A DNA stretch of 30,440 nt, taken from NCBI GenBank assembly GCA_943704425.1, contig CALSCP010000486.1, positions 59,034 through 89,473 on the forward strand, read 5' to 3'. Source of the stretch: Ministeria vibrans ATCC 50519 (Eukaryota > Opisthokonta > Filasterea). The notes beneath the pieces are model-generated. The model was not told the origin of the DNA. It did not search any database and was given only the letters and a program-made list of their open reading frames with translations. This document shows, piece by piece, positions 8,571 through 19,800 of this stretch. Within the stretch, counting starts at the first letter, position 1, and every line of letters begins with the position of its first letter. Made by a program: the position numbers and the translations under genes.

Positions 8571-11380
8571 TTACGACTTTGGGAGACTACACATCGAACA
8601 GGAGTTACTGGCAGAACTATTCAAAAAGGTACAATGTACACAAGGCCACGAGGCGCCACCACTATCACCACCACCACCGCTTTTAGCAGCTGTGCGCGGG
8701 ACCTGCGATGACTCTTGGGCGAGACGCAGAAGCGTCAGTGTCTCGTGCATCGCGGGTGAATCACTCAGTGCCAGAGCGCGTGACTCATCCTTGAGTACAA
8801 TTGCATCGCAAAGCGCTGGAACACACCCCTAACCACGCACACACACACACACACACACACGCACACACAAATAATAATAATTGTTAATATTAATCAAGTC
8901 TCTCTCTTTCGTCCATTTTCTTACTTGCAAAGGGAGAGTTTCGTTAAGAGCACAAAAGAGAATCAAATGAAAGTTTGCAATGCGCTCAAAAAATGTCGAC
9001 TGGTCGTTCAGAAAGTAACCGGCAATGGCAGAAATCGCTTGTGATTCTTCTAAAAGAACCCACAAAGAGCACACGCACACATACACACAAATTTAATATG
9101 ACTGGTTCAAGCATTGTATTTCCTACCGATTTCTTCGCGATTTTCAATGGGAAACTGAGACGAAGAAAAGAACGAGTTGGGAATCTGAGGAGCGCCCGTT
9201 TCCAACTAGCACACGCAGAAAAAGACCACAAAGAGAGTAGAACAATATCAATAACAATACTATAATAATAATAATAATAATAATTAATAATATTTTAATA
9301 TTGTTATCGTTGTTATTGTTATTATTGCTATTATTGTTATTATTGTTATTATTATTATTATTATTGCTGTTGTTGTTGTTAGTATTGATATTATATTATT
9401 AATTCGTTTCTTTCTTGTGATTGGGTTTTGAGGGAAATGAGTTGTTACGTTGACAAGGACAAATTCGAGACGGAAGTAGGGGGACGCTTTTTCGATTATG
9501 TCTGTTCCATATTCGTTCTTTGACGAAAAGAAAACCTACCGAGAAAGAACAAAGGATGGGATTAAAAGAAGACTGTATCACGTTTTTCTTTAGGGTTAGG
9601 GCACTCAGTAGTAGGGTTAGCATTGTTAATTTTATTTTGTACCTCTGGAATATACTGCTCATCACTGGCCGTCTTGACACGCATGCGAGTGGGCTTCTTT
9701 GCACTGGCGCGCAGACACCCATCACGCTGCAAAGCCGCGCACTGGTTCGACACTTGGTACGAGTTGAGGCCGACGCCGTTGTTTTCGTCGCCCGACACGC
9801 AGACAGTGACAAACTTGGAGCCGTATTGACCTGTGCGTGACGCGGCACATGGATTGGCGTACTTGTTTTGCAGCTCAGCGGCCATTAGAACCTTTGAAAA
9901 AAAAGGAAAAAAAAAAAGCAAAAACCAGAAGTTGAAGGGTGAGAGATTTAAAATTAAAAACTTGATAGTACCTCGGCGGAAGAGAGAAAGTACGTGTCCA
10001 CGTGACGCTTGTAGACGACCTTGCCGTCCTCGTTGGCATCTTCAAGATCGGTAAAGATCCAGCCGACGCGCTGAAGGTGCAGTAAGTCAAGCAGTTCGTC
10101 GACAAGCGTCTCGTTGGGGTCGTCGAGCAGATCGACAGAGGTGAGCGAACTGGCCTGTGGAGGCTCGTAGATGGCACTGACGACCGCCTTGATGCCCAGT
10201 GGCACGCCCAGGTGCGGTTCATAGCGACCAATGAGGTAGCCAATGCGCTGGGCGCCACGCGACGAGCGCCAGTACTGAATGAACGAGTCGACAATGGCAG
10301 GAGAGTCAAACTCAACAAAGTCAACGTGTCGAAACGACTGACGCGCCAACGTAATGGCACTCGGTTGGCACTTGGTACAGATGCCCTTGGGCCAGGGTGC
10401 GTGTGCTGAACAGTTCTGCTTAAGACGACACGACATCTCTTCCAGTCGAACCATGCGCGACTGAGTGCCACTCGCCAGTTTGCGCAAATGCGCGTGAAAC
10501 GACAAATGCTTGATCTTGTGTTCGTCACGGTACGTTTCATCGTATGGCTCCAGTGGCATGCACGACCCACACATACCCTTTGGTCCATGTTTGCACCTAG
10601 AAAAACACACACAAGAACACAGAGCAAGAAATCATACAATTGTGTGAGTAATCGAAGAAGAATAGTCTTCGATGTCGATCGTACAGGTGACGATCTCGCT
10701 CGCGATGAATGAGTCCATCGAGTTTCATGAGCGCTCCATCCACAGGGTCCTCTACAACCGGCTCCTGTTCGTCATCTTCAACACCGCTTGCACCCAGTGG
10801 CGGCGGGCCATCGGTGCTCATAGATGATCGACCAATACCCAGATCGGCTGTGGTGCTCTCTGAGTGCGTCGAGCGCACTGGTCGAGCACCAGCGGCGCTC
10901 GCCATCTTGTTGCGACCGTCGGCGAAGCACACGTAGAGCATGTCACCATGGTGCAGACCGGTGATGACCGCGTCTTCGGCGGAAATCACTTTGGTCGCTG
11001 TGGGATCGTGTGACAGCTGCCAAGGATCGCCATTGGCACTTTTCATCGTTGCTGCAACCTAAAAGAGAACAAACACACACACACACAAAAACAAAGTTAT
11101 AAGAGATCCGTGATCCTACAGAGGGTGCGTGCACGGGTGCCGTCGTGCGGGTTGCTTATGGCAATGTCTTACCTTGGTGTACAGTGAAGTTCCAGACTCT
11201 GCGTCACCAATTTCAATGCGCGCCGTTCCTTCGCGAGAGCGCACTCGAATGATCTAGAGCACAGTTCAGCCGCGTTAGTTGCAGCGCAATGCACGGTGTG
11301 GCGGGCAAGCAGAGGCGCGCGCAGCAGAGGGGAGCCAGCACTCACACATTGTTCGCGATTCGTACGAGACATTCCTTCAT
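8571..11380 (-). CDS. NPLOC4: NPL4, ubiquitin-binding cofactor of the p97/Cdc48-Ufd1 segregase
   Basis: Nine exons on the minus strand: 11380-11366, 11253-11173, 11058-10685, 10596-9972, 9891-9643, 9535-9449, 9205-9127, 9049-8925 and 8828-8571 (TAA). They give about 630 residues, close to the usual 600. The order of domains is an N-terminal ubiquitin-like fold (IIRVRSREG), then the NPL4 zinc-finger block CKHGPKGMCGSCMPLEPYDE and GICTKCQPSAITL, then the inactive MPN fold (GYLIGRYEPH, AIYEPPQ, VGWIFTDL, DTYFLSS), then GSKFVTVCVSG and YQVSNQC, then QFPIENRE. It ends in an NZF finger with CxxC-x10-CxxC that keeps the ubiquitin-binding Thr-Phe and Met. The first exon, only 15 bp, is tentative; a longer version ending before GTGTGAG is possible. 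The exon 6/7 junction is also ambiguous (see findings). Confidence 0.93.
8837..8872. repeat. (CA)n microsatellite in the last NPL4 intron
   Basis: A short CA run with single-base interruptions. It lies just upstream, in the sense of transcription, of the acceptor of the final NPL4 exon. Confidence 0.9.
9255..9375. repeat. AT-rich trinucleotide microsatellite in an NPL4 intron
   Basis: Imperfect ATA/TTA/TTG repeats in the 243 bp NPL4 intron at 9206-9448. The repeat sits beside the ambiguous exon junction discussed for this gene. Confidence 0.85.
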
Positions 11381-11813
11381 GTCAAAATCCTCGTCCTCCC
11401 AGACCAGCTACAGCAGCACGCGCCCATGCATCATAACACACGCCCCACCCACTGGCACTATAGCATTCCAATGAAAGCAGTCACAGGTCCATAAACGCGA
11501 GTGTGCAAACCGGCAAGTTCTCGTTTGTTTTTGAGGAGGTATTTCAATCAAAGCGCCTACCATGTTGGCTATCCAATGACACAACGGCTACTGAGTAGTG
11601 ACGGGTACGGCCAAAACGATCTTGTCGATATTAAACTAATAATAATTATTGTGAATTGTGAATTATTTTGTTATTTGTGATGTGTTGTTGTATTGTGTTT
11701 CTTTTGTGATGAAAGTGATAACTAACTGAAACTCAAATATTTTACTTTTTTGATCCGTCTTAACTTATTATTTTCTATCTCTATCTCGCTCTGTACCTTC
11801 TCTTGCATCAGTC
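11381..11813. other. Spacer between the divergent NPL4 and TBC1D22 genes
   Basis: The spacer is 433 bp between two start codons facing away from each other, so it should hold both promoters. It is AT-rich from about 11630 to 11790. I see no TATA box, known motif, RNA gene or further exon that I would defend. Confidence 0.5.
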
Positions 11814-14800
11814 ATGTCCAAGGTACGCCCCAGACAAGCGTGAACTCCAAAAGGCTCATTTTCCTCCATCGGCTTCTCTCGCGCTCCTCACCTCTCGTGC
11901 GGGTCCTCCCCTTTCCCCATTGACCATTTCTACAGAAGAGGTAAGCCGTGGTGGTGCGAGAGTAGCGTCAGGTCGCGTCGAACTTAAGGCATTTCAGTTT
12001 TCGCCAACTGCAACGCCACAGCGCGAATGCCGCTCCCTACTCGCACTCATCGGTCGATGTCGGCTGCCCCAAAGACCCTCGGGGGTGGGTAGAGCCGTTG
12101 TCGCGCGCCCTTCTTGCTTGCGATTGCTGTCGTTTGTGTCCAAGTGCAAAATGGAATCAAAAACGAAAGGGAAAAAAAGAGAAAAAAAAAGCAAGTTTTT
12201 GTGTGTTGTCTCGCGAGTGAGTGGGCAAGCGCATGGGGCAGGACGCATGGTGCACCGCTGGGCGACTGGCTGACGGGGTTTTTGTCTTCTCGGTGTGTTG
12301 TGTGCAGTGATAAGGAGAAAGAGCAGCAGGATGCGGTGGACGGCAGTCCGGCGACGCTGGAGCCGCACAGGCGCAGAGACGCCGCCCGAGACACCGGGGC
12401 ATCGGGCCGTCCCACAGTGTACGGTGCCCAGTATGCTCCATGGCAAATTTTGCAGTCCAAGTCAGTCAGATCGCGTTGGGTTGTGTCTTTTGCTCATCTG
12501 TGACTTGTTTGGTGTTTCGATTCAGAGGTCGACTGACCGACCATGAAAAAGTCACAGGCAAAAGTGCAGAGGACAAGCGGCCCGTGAGCATGAGCAGTCC
12601 ACCACCGGATCTACGAAGTTTGTCACTGCAGGACTACGAATCGGGTCTGGACGAAGCGTGGAGCACCGACGAGGTAGATCAGCAGTGAGTTGATCCACCC
12701 ACCCCTACTCAAATTTGGCCCTCTCTAGCTGAGTGTTTCTGGGTCACAAAAAGTGATATCTAAGCAACCTGTGCGTGTCCAAACACCAAACGAGATGCGA
12801 GTGGAAGCGATTGAACCGGCGCCAGCGCAAGTGCAAGAGCAGCGTAATGAACCAGCCCCAATCACAACAGAAGTAGTAGCGGCCGCCAAAGCACCAGAAG
12901 ACGCAGCAGCCGAATCAGCCGCAGAAGCAGAATCAGCATCAGAAGCAGAATCACCAGCAGAAGCAGTAGTAGTGGAAGCAGCGCCCACAGCGGAGGATAT
13001 GAAGAAGGCGCGTGAGCAAGAACGACATGCGACACGCGTCAATCGCTTCCGCTCGCTCTTAGACGAACATCACATCAGAATAGGTATGAATACGAGGCTG
13101 CCATGTTCATGTCTTTCATTACCATTTTGCATGTTCTAGACGCATTGCGGTCTCTTGCATGGAGTGGGATTCCTTCCGAAGTGCGTCCAATGACATGGCA
13201 ACTCCTTTGCGTACACACATCAACACACACACACACACACACACATACTCACACACTCACACACACACCGTGATTTGTTATTTTCTTTAGGGATATCTTC
13301 CGGCTAATAAAGACCGACGATCGGCCACACTGGAGCGCAAACGGGACGAATATCGTCACTTTATCACTCAGTACTACTCGGAGCAGCACAGAGAAGCAAA
13401 CCAGTCTGTCTATCATCAAGTCAGTCGAAAACGAATCATCTCAATCTTTTTAATTGTGATGAAGAGAGGGGAGGAAGAAAGAAACAAAGCGATTGAGGAA
13501 AAGAAGAAGAGGGAGAAAAAAAAAGAGAGAAGAAGGGAGAGAAAAAAAAGAGAGAAGAAGAAAGAAGAAAAAGAGAGAAAAGTGAGAGAACGCGTGAGAA
13601 AAGGAGTGAGGAACGAGTGAGAACTCACCGTAAAAATTTGTTGTCTTCAGATTCACATTGATGTGCCTCGCACAAACCCGGATGTGCCTCTCTTCCAGCT
13701 GCCCCGCATCCAAGAGGTATACTTACAAGAAGGAGTAAAGGAAGGACTCGCATTGAACTGTTACTCGTTTTACAGATATTTGAAAGGGCACTGTACATTT
13801 GGGCGATTCGCCACCCTGCTAGTGGCTACGTTCAGGGCATCAACGACCTCATTACGCCGTTTTTCACGGTCTTCCTTGCGCCGCTCATTGGTATCCACAC
13901 ACACCATTTTACACACCTATCTTCAAGCCAAATGGATGGTGTATTTTTGTCTCTCTGCATGTGTCATTTTGTCTCTCTGCGCGTGTCTCACTACCTTTTT
14001 TTTTTGCAGAGGGCAATGTTGAGACGTGCTCCGTCGCACACCTCTCTGACGCAGACCTGTTCCCTATTGAAGCTGATGCCTTCTGGTGCATGTCCAAGCT
14101 TCTCGATGCCATCCAGGACTACTACACTTTTGCCCAACAGGGCATCCAGCGCAAGATTATCCGTCTTCATCAGCTCGTCAAGATCATCGATCGTACACAC
14201 ACACTCTTTCTTTCATCTATTTACTCATACTCATTCTGTGTTTGCTACTTTTTCTGTTGGTCCCTCTGTAATTATGTATAGCGATTCTTGATGCCCATTT
14301 GAAGATGTACGACGTGGAGTATCTCCAGTTTGCCTTTCGCTGGTTCAATTGTGTTCTCATGCGCGAAATGACTTTAAAGTACACACACACACTAACGCAA
14401 ACGCACACACCCTCCAACACACACACTCTCTATCACTTTGTTTCTCTCTATCACCATGTTTCTCTCTCTTTCTATCACCTTGTTTCTCTCTCTTTCTATC
14501 ACCTTGTTTCTATCTCTTTCTATATCTTTTTATCACTAATTTTTCTCTCTCCATCTTTATCATCTTGTTTCTCTATCCTTTTATCACTTTGTTTCTTCTC
14601 CATTCCCTTTCTTTCTCTCACTTGCTCACACGCAAAACACATTTTAGAGCGATTGTGCGTCTTTTTGATGCGTATCTGAGCGAAACGGAGAGTTTCAGTC
14701 AGTTTCATTTGTACGTGTGTGGTGCGCTCTTGACCATGTTCTCAAAGGATATCCAGAAACAAACGGACTTTCAGGTGCGTACCAAATTCACATCGTATAC

Positions 14801-14967
14801 TCTCTCTTGCTAAACTGTTTTTTCCCCTTTTTTCTTTTGCGTAGGAAATTCTAATGTTTCTACAGAGTCTGCCGACTGGGAAGTGGGGCGATGACGACGT
14901 TGGGTTGCTGTTGGCGGAGGCGTTTCGGTATAAATCACTGTATTCCGCTCAGGTAGAGCGATTGTAA
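11814..14967 (+). CDS. TBC1D22: TBC1D22-type Rab GTPase-activating protein
   Basis: Well supported exons: 12308-12460, 12526-12673, 12729-13083, 13140-13210, 13291-13419, 13651-13716, 13776-13890, 14010-14192, 14282-14378, 14648-14774 and 14845-14967 (TAA). The early part has VYGAQYAPWQIL, matching the N-terminal VYGAQ motif of TBC1D22, and then an Ala/Glu-rich stretch. The TBC domain follows: LAWSGIPSEVRPMTW, GYLPANKDRR, then the arginine finger in IHIDVPR, WAIRHPASGYVQGIND with the glutamine finger, FWCMSKLLD, YLQFAFRWFN, FHLYVCGALL and LPTGKWGDDDVGLLL. Both catalytic fingers are present, so it should stimulate GTP hydrolysis by Rab proteins; this subfamily is linked to the Golgi. The 5' end is uncertain. 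ATG at 11814 plus a 5-bp exon 11936-11940 fits the phase. An alternative is ATG at 12151 with a weak GTTTTT donor. Confidence 0.92.
13215..13269. repeat. (CA)n microsatellite in a TBC1D22 intron
   Basis: CA repeats with a few TC interruptions between exons 13140-13210 and 13291-13419. Confidence 0.9.
13455..13622. repeat. GA-rich tract in a TBC1D22 intron
   Basis: Purine-rich sequence, here GA in the sense strand of the gene. It includes one degenerate copy of the GAAACAAAGTGATAG-like motif seen elsewhere (GAAACAAAGCGATTGAGG). Confidence 0.85.
14380..14630. repeat. CA and pyrimidine-rich repeats in a TBC1D22 intron
   Basis: A CA-rich part is followed by at least six spaced copies of a unit close to TATCACTTTGTTTCTCTC. 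This is the reverse complement of the motif that accompanies the GA tracts in the minus-strand genes. It fills the intron between 14378 and 14648. Confidence 0.88.
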
Positions 14968-14993
14968 CAACTCTTATTTTTTTCTCTCTCATT

Positions 14994-14995
14994 GA

Positions 14996-15022
<27 letters not shown>
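14994..15022. repeat. (TG)n microsatellite between TBC1D22 and SF3B4
   Basis: A (TG)n run that fills half of the 55 bp spacer between two convergent stop codons and reaches up to the SF3B4 stop. Confidence 0.9.
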
Positions 15023-15027
<5 letters not shown>

Positions 15028-16690
15028 GTGGGGGTGGCGGCATCATGGGTACTCCTGGTGGGGGTGCGCCGTGCTGGTGGATGGGTGCGCCTGGACCAGG
15101 GGGAGGGGGCATGAACGGCGGGAGGTGTTGCGGGGGCTGCTGGAACTGCGGTTGTTGATGGTGGGGCGGGGGCGGGAAGAACTGCTGCTGCTGTTGGTGA
15201 TGCATTTGCTGCTGTTGTTGCATGAGGTGGAAAAGCTGTGGTGGGGGCTGTGGAGGCAGTGGCATTGCCATGTGCTACGAAGAGAGAGGGAATTTATTTC
15301 ATTTGGTGAGTAGTCTCATTTTACAACTATACATTCGAGTCTTACTGGGTTCCACATGGTTGGGGCTCCTGGTGGGGGAGCAGGGGGCATTGCGCCAGGC
15401 TGGGGCTCAGGCACCGCCGAGGGAATATCGGCAAAGCGCTGATGGGGCTGGTTCAGGGCTGAGCGAGACTTCTCCGACGTGGCGCTCTGCATAGCAATCA
15501 TGCGCTCCGAGGCAGTACCGTGGCGCTCACCGGGAGCCCCCTCGCGTTTGTACGCATAGCACACGGAGATGGCTCGGTTGGCCAGGTACTGTCCGTTGAG
15601 TGCCTCAATCGCCGCATCCGACGCCGTAAAGGTCGCAAAGTTGACAAACCCAAATCCTTTCGACAGTCCAGAGTCCGGATCGCGCATCACCTTTCAAAAA
15701 CAAAAGGAGATCAATTGTTGGCGGAAAACACCTTCACCACACACCCCCCACCTCCCGTCCCTCAAAAGCAAACAAACAAAAAAAATACTTTACCTTTGGT
15801 GTTTGCACAATGGGCCCAAATGCACTGAAGGTGTCGTAGAGCATCTTTTCGTCGACTTCCGGGTCGAGATTGCCAATAAACAGGTTGGCTCCCACTGAAT
15901 CCTCGCGCTTGTCCGATGCGCTCTTGTTTAACCGCAGTGGTTTTCCGTACTGCGTCAACGGCAAACATGTTAATATTCGTGTGAGTTGAGTGTGGATCGT
16001 GCAACGTACCAACTTGACCATATTTAACACACGCAGCGCATAGTCGGCATCCTCTTCTGTCTTGAACTCCACAAAGCCAAAGCCCTGTTGCATTTGCGTC
16101 ACCTTGTCCTTGGGAATATGTACATTGGCTACAGCAGACACAGAGAGTGAGAGAAAGAGACTTGGGAGCACAGATTGGAAAAAGGGGACAAACACAGAAA
16201 CGCTCTTAAACGCATCTGCCGTCTATGGTGCGCGAATCGCAGAAGCGGCAGTACTCTCACGACTATCGTATTCACGAACGCAGCGGCAAAGGGTTGTTTG
16301 TAGTTGCGGAAAACGCCAATGCGACGAAAGAGGATCATTTTTCGCGTTAAACGCGACGCACACACAAAGAATCGCTCCAACCACGCCCAGTACGAGAGCA
16401 ACAGAACACAGGGGTGCCGTAAGGAGAGCGAGAAACTCGATGTTAAGCTCTTCGTTCGCAACCAAACGAAAATCTCAAAAGCATGAACGAAAAGCAGAAA
16501 AAGCAGCCATGGCAGCAAGACTCACAGGCAGCAGCACGCCACACCCACAGCTACACGCACACTGAAACTTACACACGGCGCCAACCTGCACAAACAGCTC
16601 GTGCATCAATGATTCCGTGACTTTTTCATCGAGACCCCCCACCCACAGGGTCGCGTCTTGGTTTCGTTCTCCCGGCACTACTGCCGCCAT
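15023..16690 (-). CDS. SF3B4: Splicing factor 3b subunit 4 (SF3B4/SAP49), two RRM domains
   Basis: Five exons: 16690-16573, 16128-16010, 15949-15794, 15690-15346 and 15274-15023 (TAA), 329 residues in all. The start [20 protein letters not shown] fits the family closely. The first RRM has [19 protein letters not shown] and the RNP1 motif GFGFVEF. The second has [19 protein letters not shown] and KGFGFVNF. Then come [15 protein letters not shown] and FADIPSA, as in SF3B4. The C-terminus is Pro/Gln/His-rich and shorter than the long Pro/Gly tail of the human protein. SF3B4 is part of the U2 snRNP SF3b complex and contacts pre-mRNA near the branch site. The first intron, 444 bp, is the longest in this gene. 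The ATG lies 205 bp from the divergent CEP290 start. Confidence 0.95.
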
Positions 16691-16895
16691 TCTCTATATA
16701 TGTCCAATTGATACAAATAAGAAACGAATGAAAATTGTAAAATTAAAAATTCAAATTATCAGTCCTCGCGAGTGACTTGAATTGAATTGCCTTCCTTCTC
16801 TATTCTCTAATTGACTAATTCTTTCCATACAAATTTGAGTGCTCAGGTGCAGTGGTGTACCGTACGCAACCAATTGCCAAGCAACAGTACTTGGC

Positions 16896-19800
16896 ATGGC
16901 CATTGACTGGGACCAAGTGGCAGGCCTGGGAGGCAACGATGGGGCCGTTGCGGACTTTGTGAAAAAGACGCGCTTTGAACACGGCGACATCGAAAATGCT
17001 CCCACTGTACACCTTGTGCGTCTTCTCGACGCCTGTCGAACACAACTCAACGTGAGAAGATGGTTTTTTTTTTTTCAAACTCACATCAATTGGTGTCAAA
17101 GAACAAACGGTTTTTGAAACAAAAAGAAACGGTTTTTAGGCGCACTCTTCTGACGAAGTGAAGCGACTGCAAGCAGACAACGATGACTTGCGTGCACAGG
17201 TGCCGTGGTGTAGTCTGGCAGAACGCATTCTCTCTCTCTCACACACTCTATTTTTCGCTTTCTATTGCAGGTTGCGACGCAACGCGAACTTGTGAAGGGA
17301 CGTGTTGGCGATGATAGCACCTTTCGCGACCAGCTGCGTCAAAAAAACCGCGACCTGAGCGACAAGCAAGATGCACTCAAGACACTGGAGCTGCGCAACA
17401 TGGAACTAGAGGATGCGGTGCAGCGATTGACCGTCGAGCTGGGTGTTGCTGCAGGCGAAATGGATGGTGCTTCGCGCGACCACGCTCGCTCACGGCGTGC
17501 GTTGGAGGACGCCTTGAGGATTGCAGGCGAGGCGGAACGTGAACGAGACGCGTATCAGGCCGAAGTGGGGCGTCTCAACGAACAGATGGAGGACAAGGAC
17601 GCGGCGGTGGAGCGTGTCTTGGCGCAGCTGTCCGACAAGGTCGACAAATGGAACAATGTGCTCGCGGCCAAGGACGAAGAGATCCAGCAAGGACGTCGTC
17701 TTGCCGCACAACTTGAAGAAGACATTGCGGCGCTCGATGGGAATGCCGACGAGGTTCACGCGTTGCGCGAGGGTCGCGACGCACAAGTCGTGCTGCTGCA
17801 GCAGCAGCTCAAGGCGGCCGTTGACGACTTGGACATGGCCGCGGACGACAAGGAGGAGCTGTATGGGCGTATGCGCGAGGCTGAAGCTGTGGCTGAGCGC
17901 GAGAAGAAAGCGGCTGAGGCGGCACGAGCGGGCGTCGAGGACGACATGACGCAACTTGAGCGACAGCTTGTCGACAAGGAAGAGGAGTTGCTGTCGGCGC
18001 GAGCTCGTCTGCTCGACTACGAAAAGTCCACGTTTGGTCTGTACGAGGCGATGCAAGAGATCAAAGAGAAGCGCACCCAAATTGAATTGCGCGATGCGAC
18101 GGTCCAGGAGCTGACGCGTGCCGTGAACGAGATGCAAGAGCGCCTCGACAAAGTTCTCGACGAGAACCAAGAGCTGCGTCGCAAAGTGGGCGTTACTGCT
18201 CAGACCGAGGTGGACATCCACACGGTGCGTACCCAGCGCGCTGTCGAACTTGAGCAAGTGCATGCACTGAATCGTGAGCTGCAACGTGAAGTGGACCAGC
18301 TCGAAGAGGAGCGCGTGCAGTTGCGCGAGCAGTTGCGTGCACAGGCATTGCACCGAGGTGAGCGTGCCGTCGAGCTTGGGCTCACCACTGAGGATCTTGT
18401 GGCGTCGGAACAGCTGGTGACAGCTCAGCAGGAGCGCCGACGTAACGAGGGCACACTCAGAGCGACACGGGAACTGCTCGGAGGTGGCGACTCTGTCATT
18501 CAACCTCAGTTGGAGCGACTCACCCAAGAAATTGCGCGTCTCACAGCACAAGTCGCAACCGAGTCGAGTGAACAGCATCGCATGCGCGACCTTATGCACG
18601 AACTAGAGCAGGAAAACCGTCGGCTGCGGCGTGAGGGCGGCGGTGATGAAGCAACCAGTGGTGAACCACGAGTGGATCCGTCTGTTCCTCAGATGCGTCG
18701 TGAACTTGCTGCGTTGCGTCGTGAAAACGAGCAGCTGCGTCAGACCGAGAGGGCGATTGTCCCCACGTCGCCACCAATATTGTCTGCTGCTGCTGCTGCT
18801 GCTGCTACACCAACTGCAATTAACGATGCAACGGCAGCGTCTTTGGCGTCACGTTTGGCGACGGCATTGAATGCTCTTGACGAGCGCAATGCGGTCATTG
18901 AGGCGTCACAAGGGGCACTTGAACAGGCGCACAGTGAACTTGCGATGGTTCGTGAGCAGCATTCACTCGTGTACGCAGAACTGCGGCGCAATGCAACGGG
19001 TGCTCGTGAGACGCTGGAGCAGGAGCGGCGTCGTTGCGAAGACCTCGATGCACGTTTGGCGGGCGAACGTGCACGTGTGAGCGAGTTGAGCAAATTACAA
19101 GAGGTGTTGAGTGAGAACGATGACGAGGTGAAGCGTCGCGTGGCTGCGTTGTCGCGTGAGAACGCGGTGCTAATTGTGAATGAGACCCAGCTGCGCGTGC
19201 GCTACTCGCTGATGGCCGAGCGTGAGAAGAAGTGTACGCAGGAGTGCCAACGACTGCGTGCCAACGCTGTCGACATGGAACGCACGGTGCGTCCGGCTGT
19301 GGTGTCTTTGCGTGCCGAGAAGGAACGGTTGCGACAGCGTGTGCGCGAGCTCGAACGTACGCTCGACGGTATGGTACCCGCTGGCGACGTGGACGAAGCG
19401 CGTCGACTGCACCAGCAGCTCTCGGTCAAGTACGCAAAGTTGCTTGATGAGGGGGCGGCCGGAGACCATTCAAGGGATTCTGATGACACCCAGGGGCAGC
19501 GCGATGCAGTTGTATTGGCATTGCGCAGTCGCAACGAGCAACTCGAGCAAGAGATTGACCGCTTTGTGAAGCTCGCAAGCGAGTCGCTACGCGACGGGAG
19601 TGGCAACTACGCTGATAGCAGTGATATGGTGGCACGACGAGTGGCGGCGCTTGAGTTGGCGCACCGACAGAGTGAGCGTGATTCGATCATGTGGCGAGAG
19701 CGACACGAAGCGAGCGAACGCCGATGCCAGACACTGGAAGAGGACCTTCGTAATGCGACGCGACAGCTGTTGAAGACGCAGGAGGCAGAACAGACGCTTC

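Noticed and set aside
17490-18599. 369-codon minus-strand ORF inside CEP290
   Set aside because: It is a shadow of the GC-rich, stop-poor coiled-coil exon. The plus frame carries collinear CEP290 motifs, while this one matches nothing.
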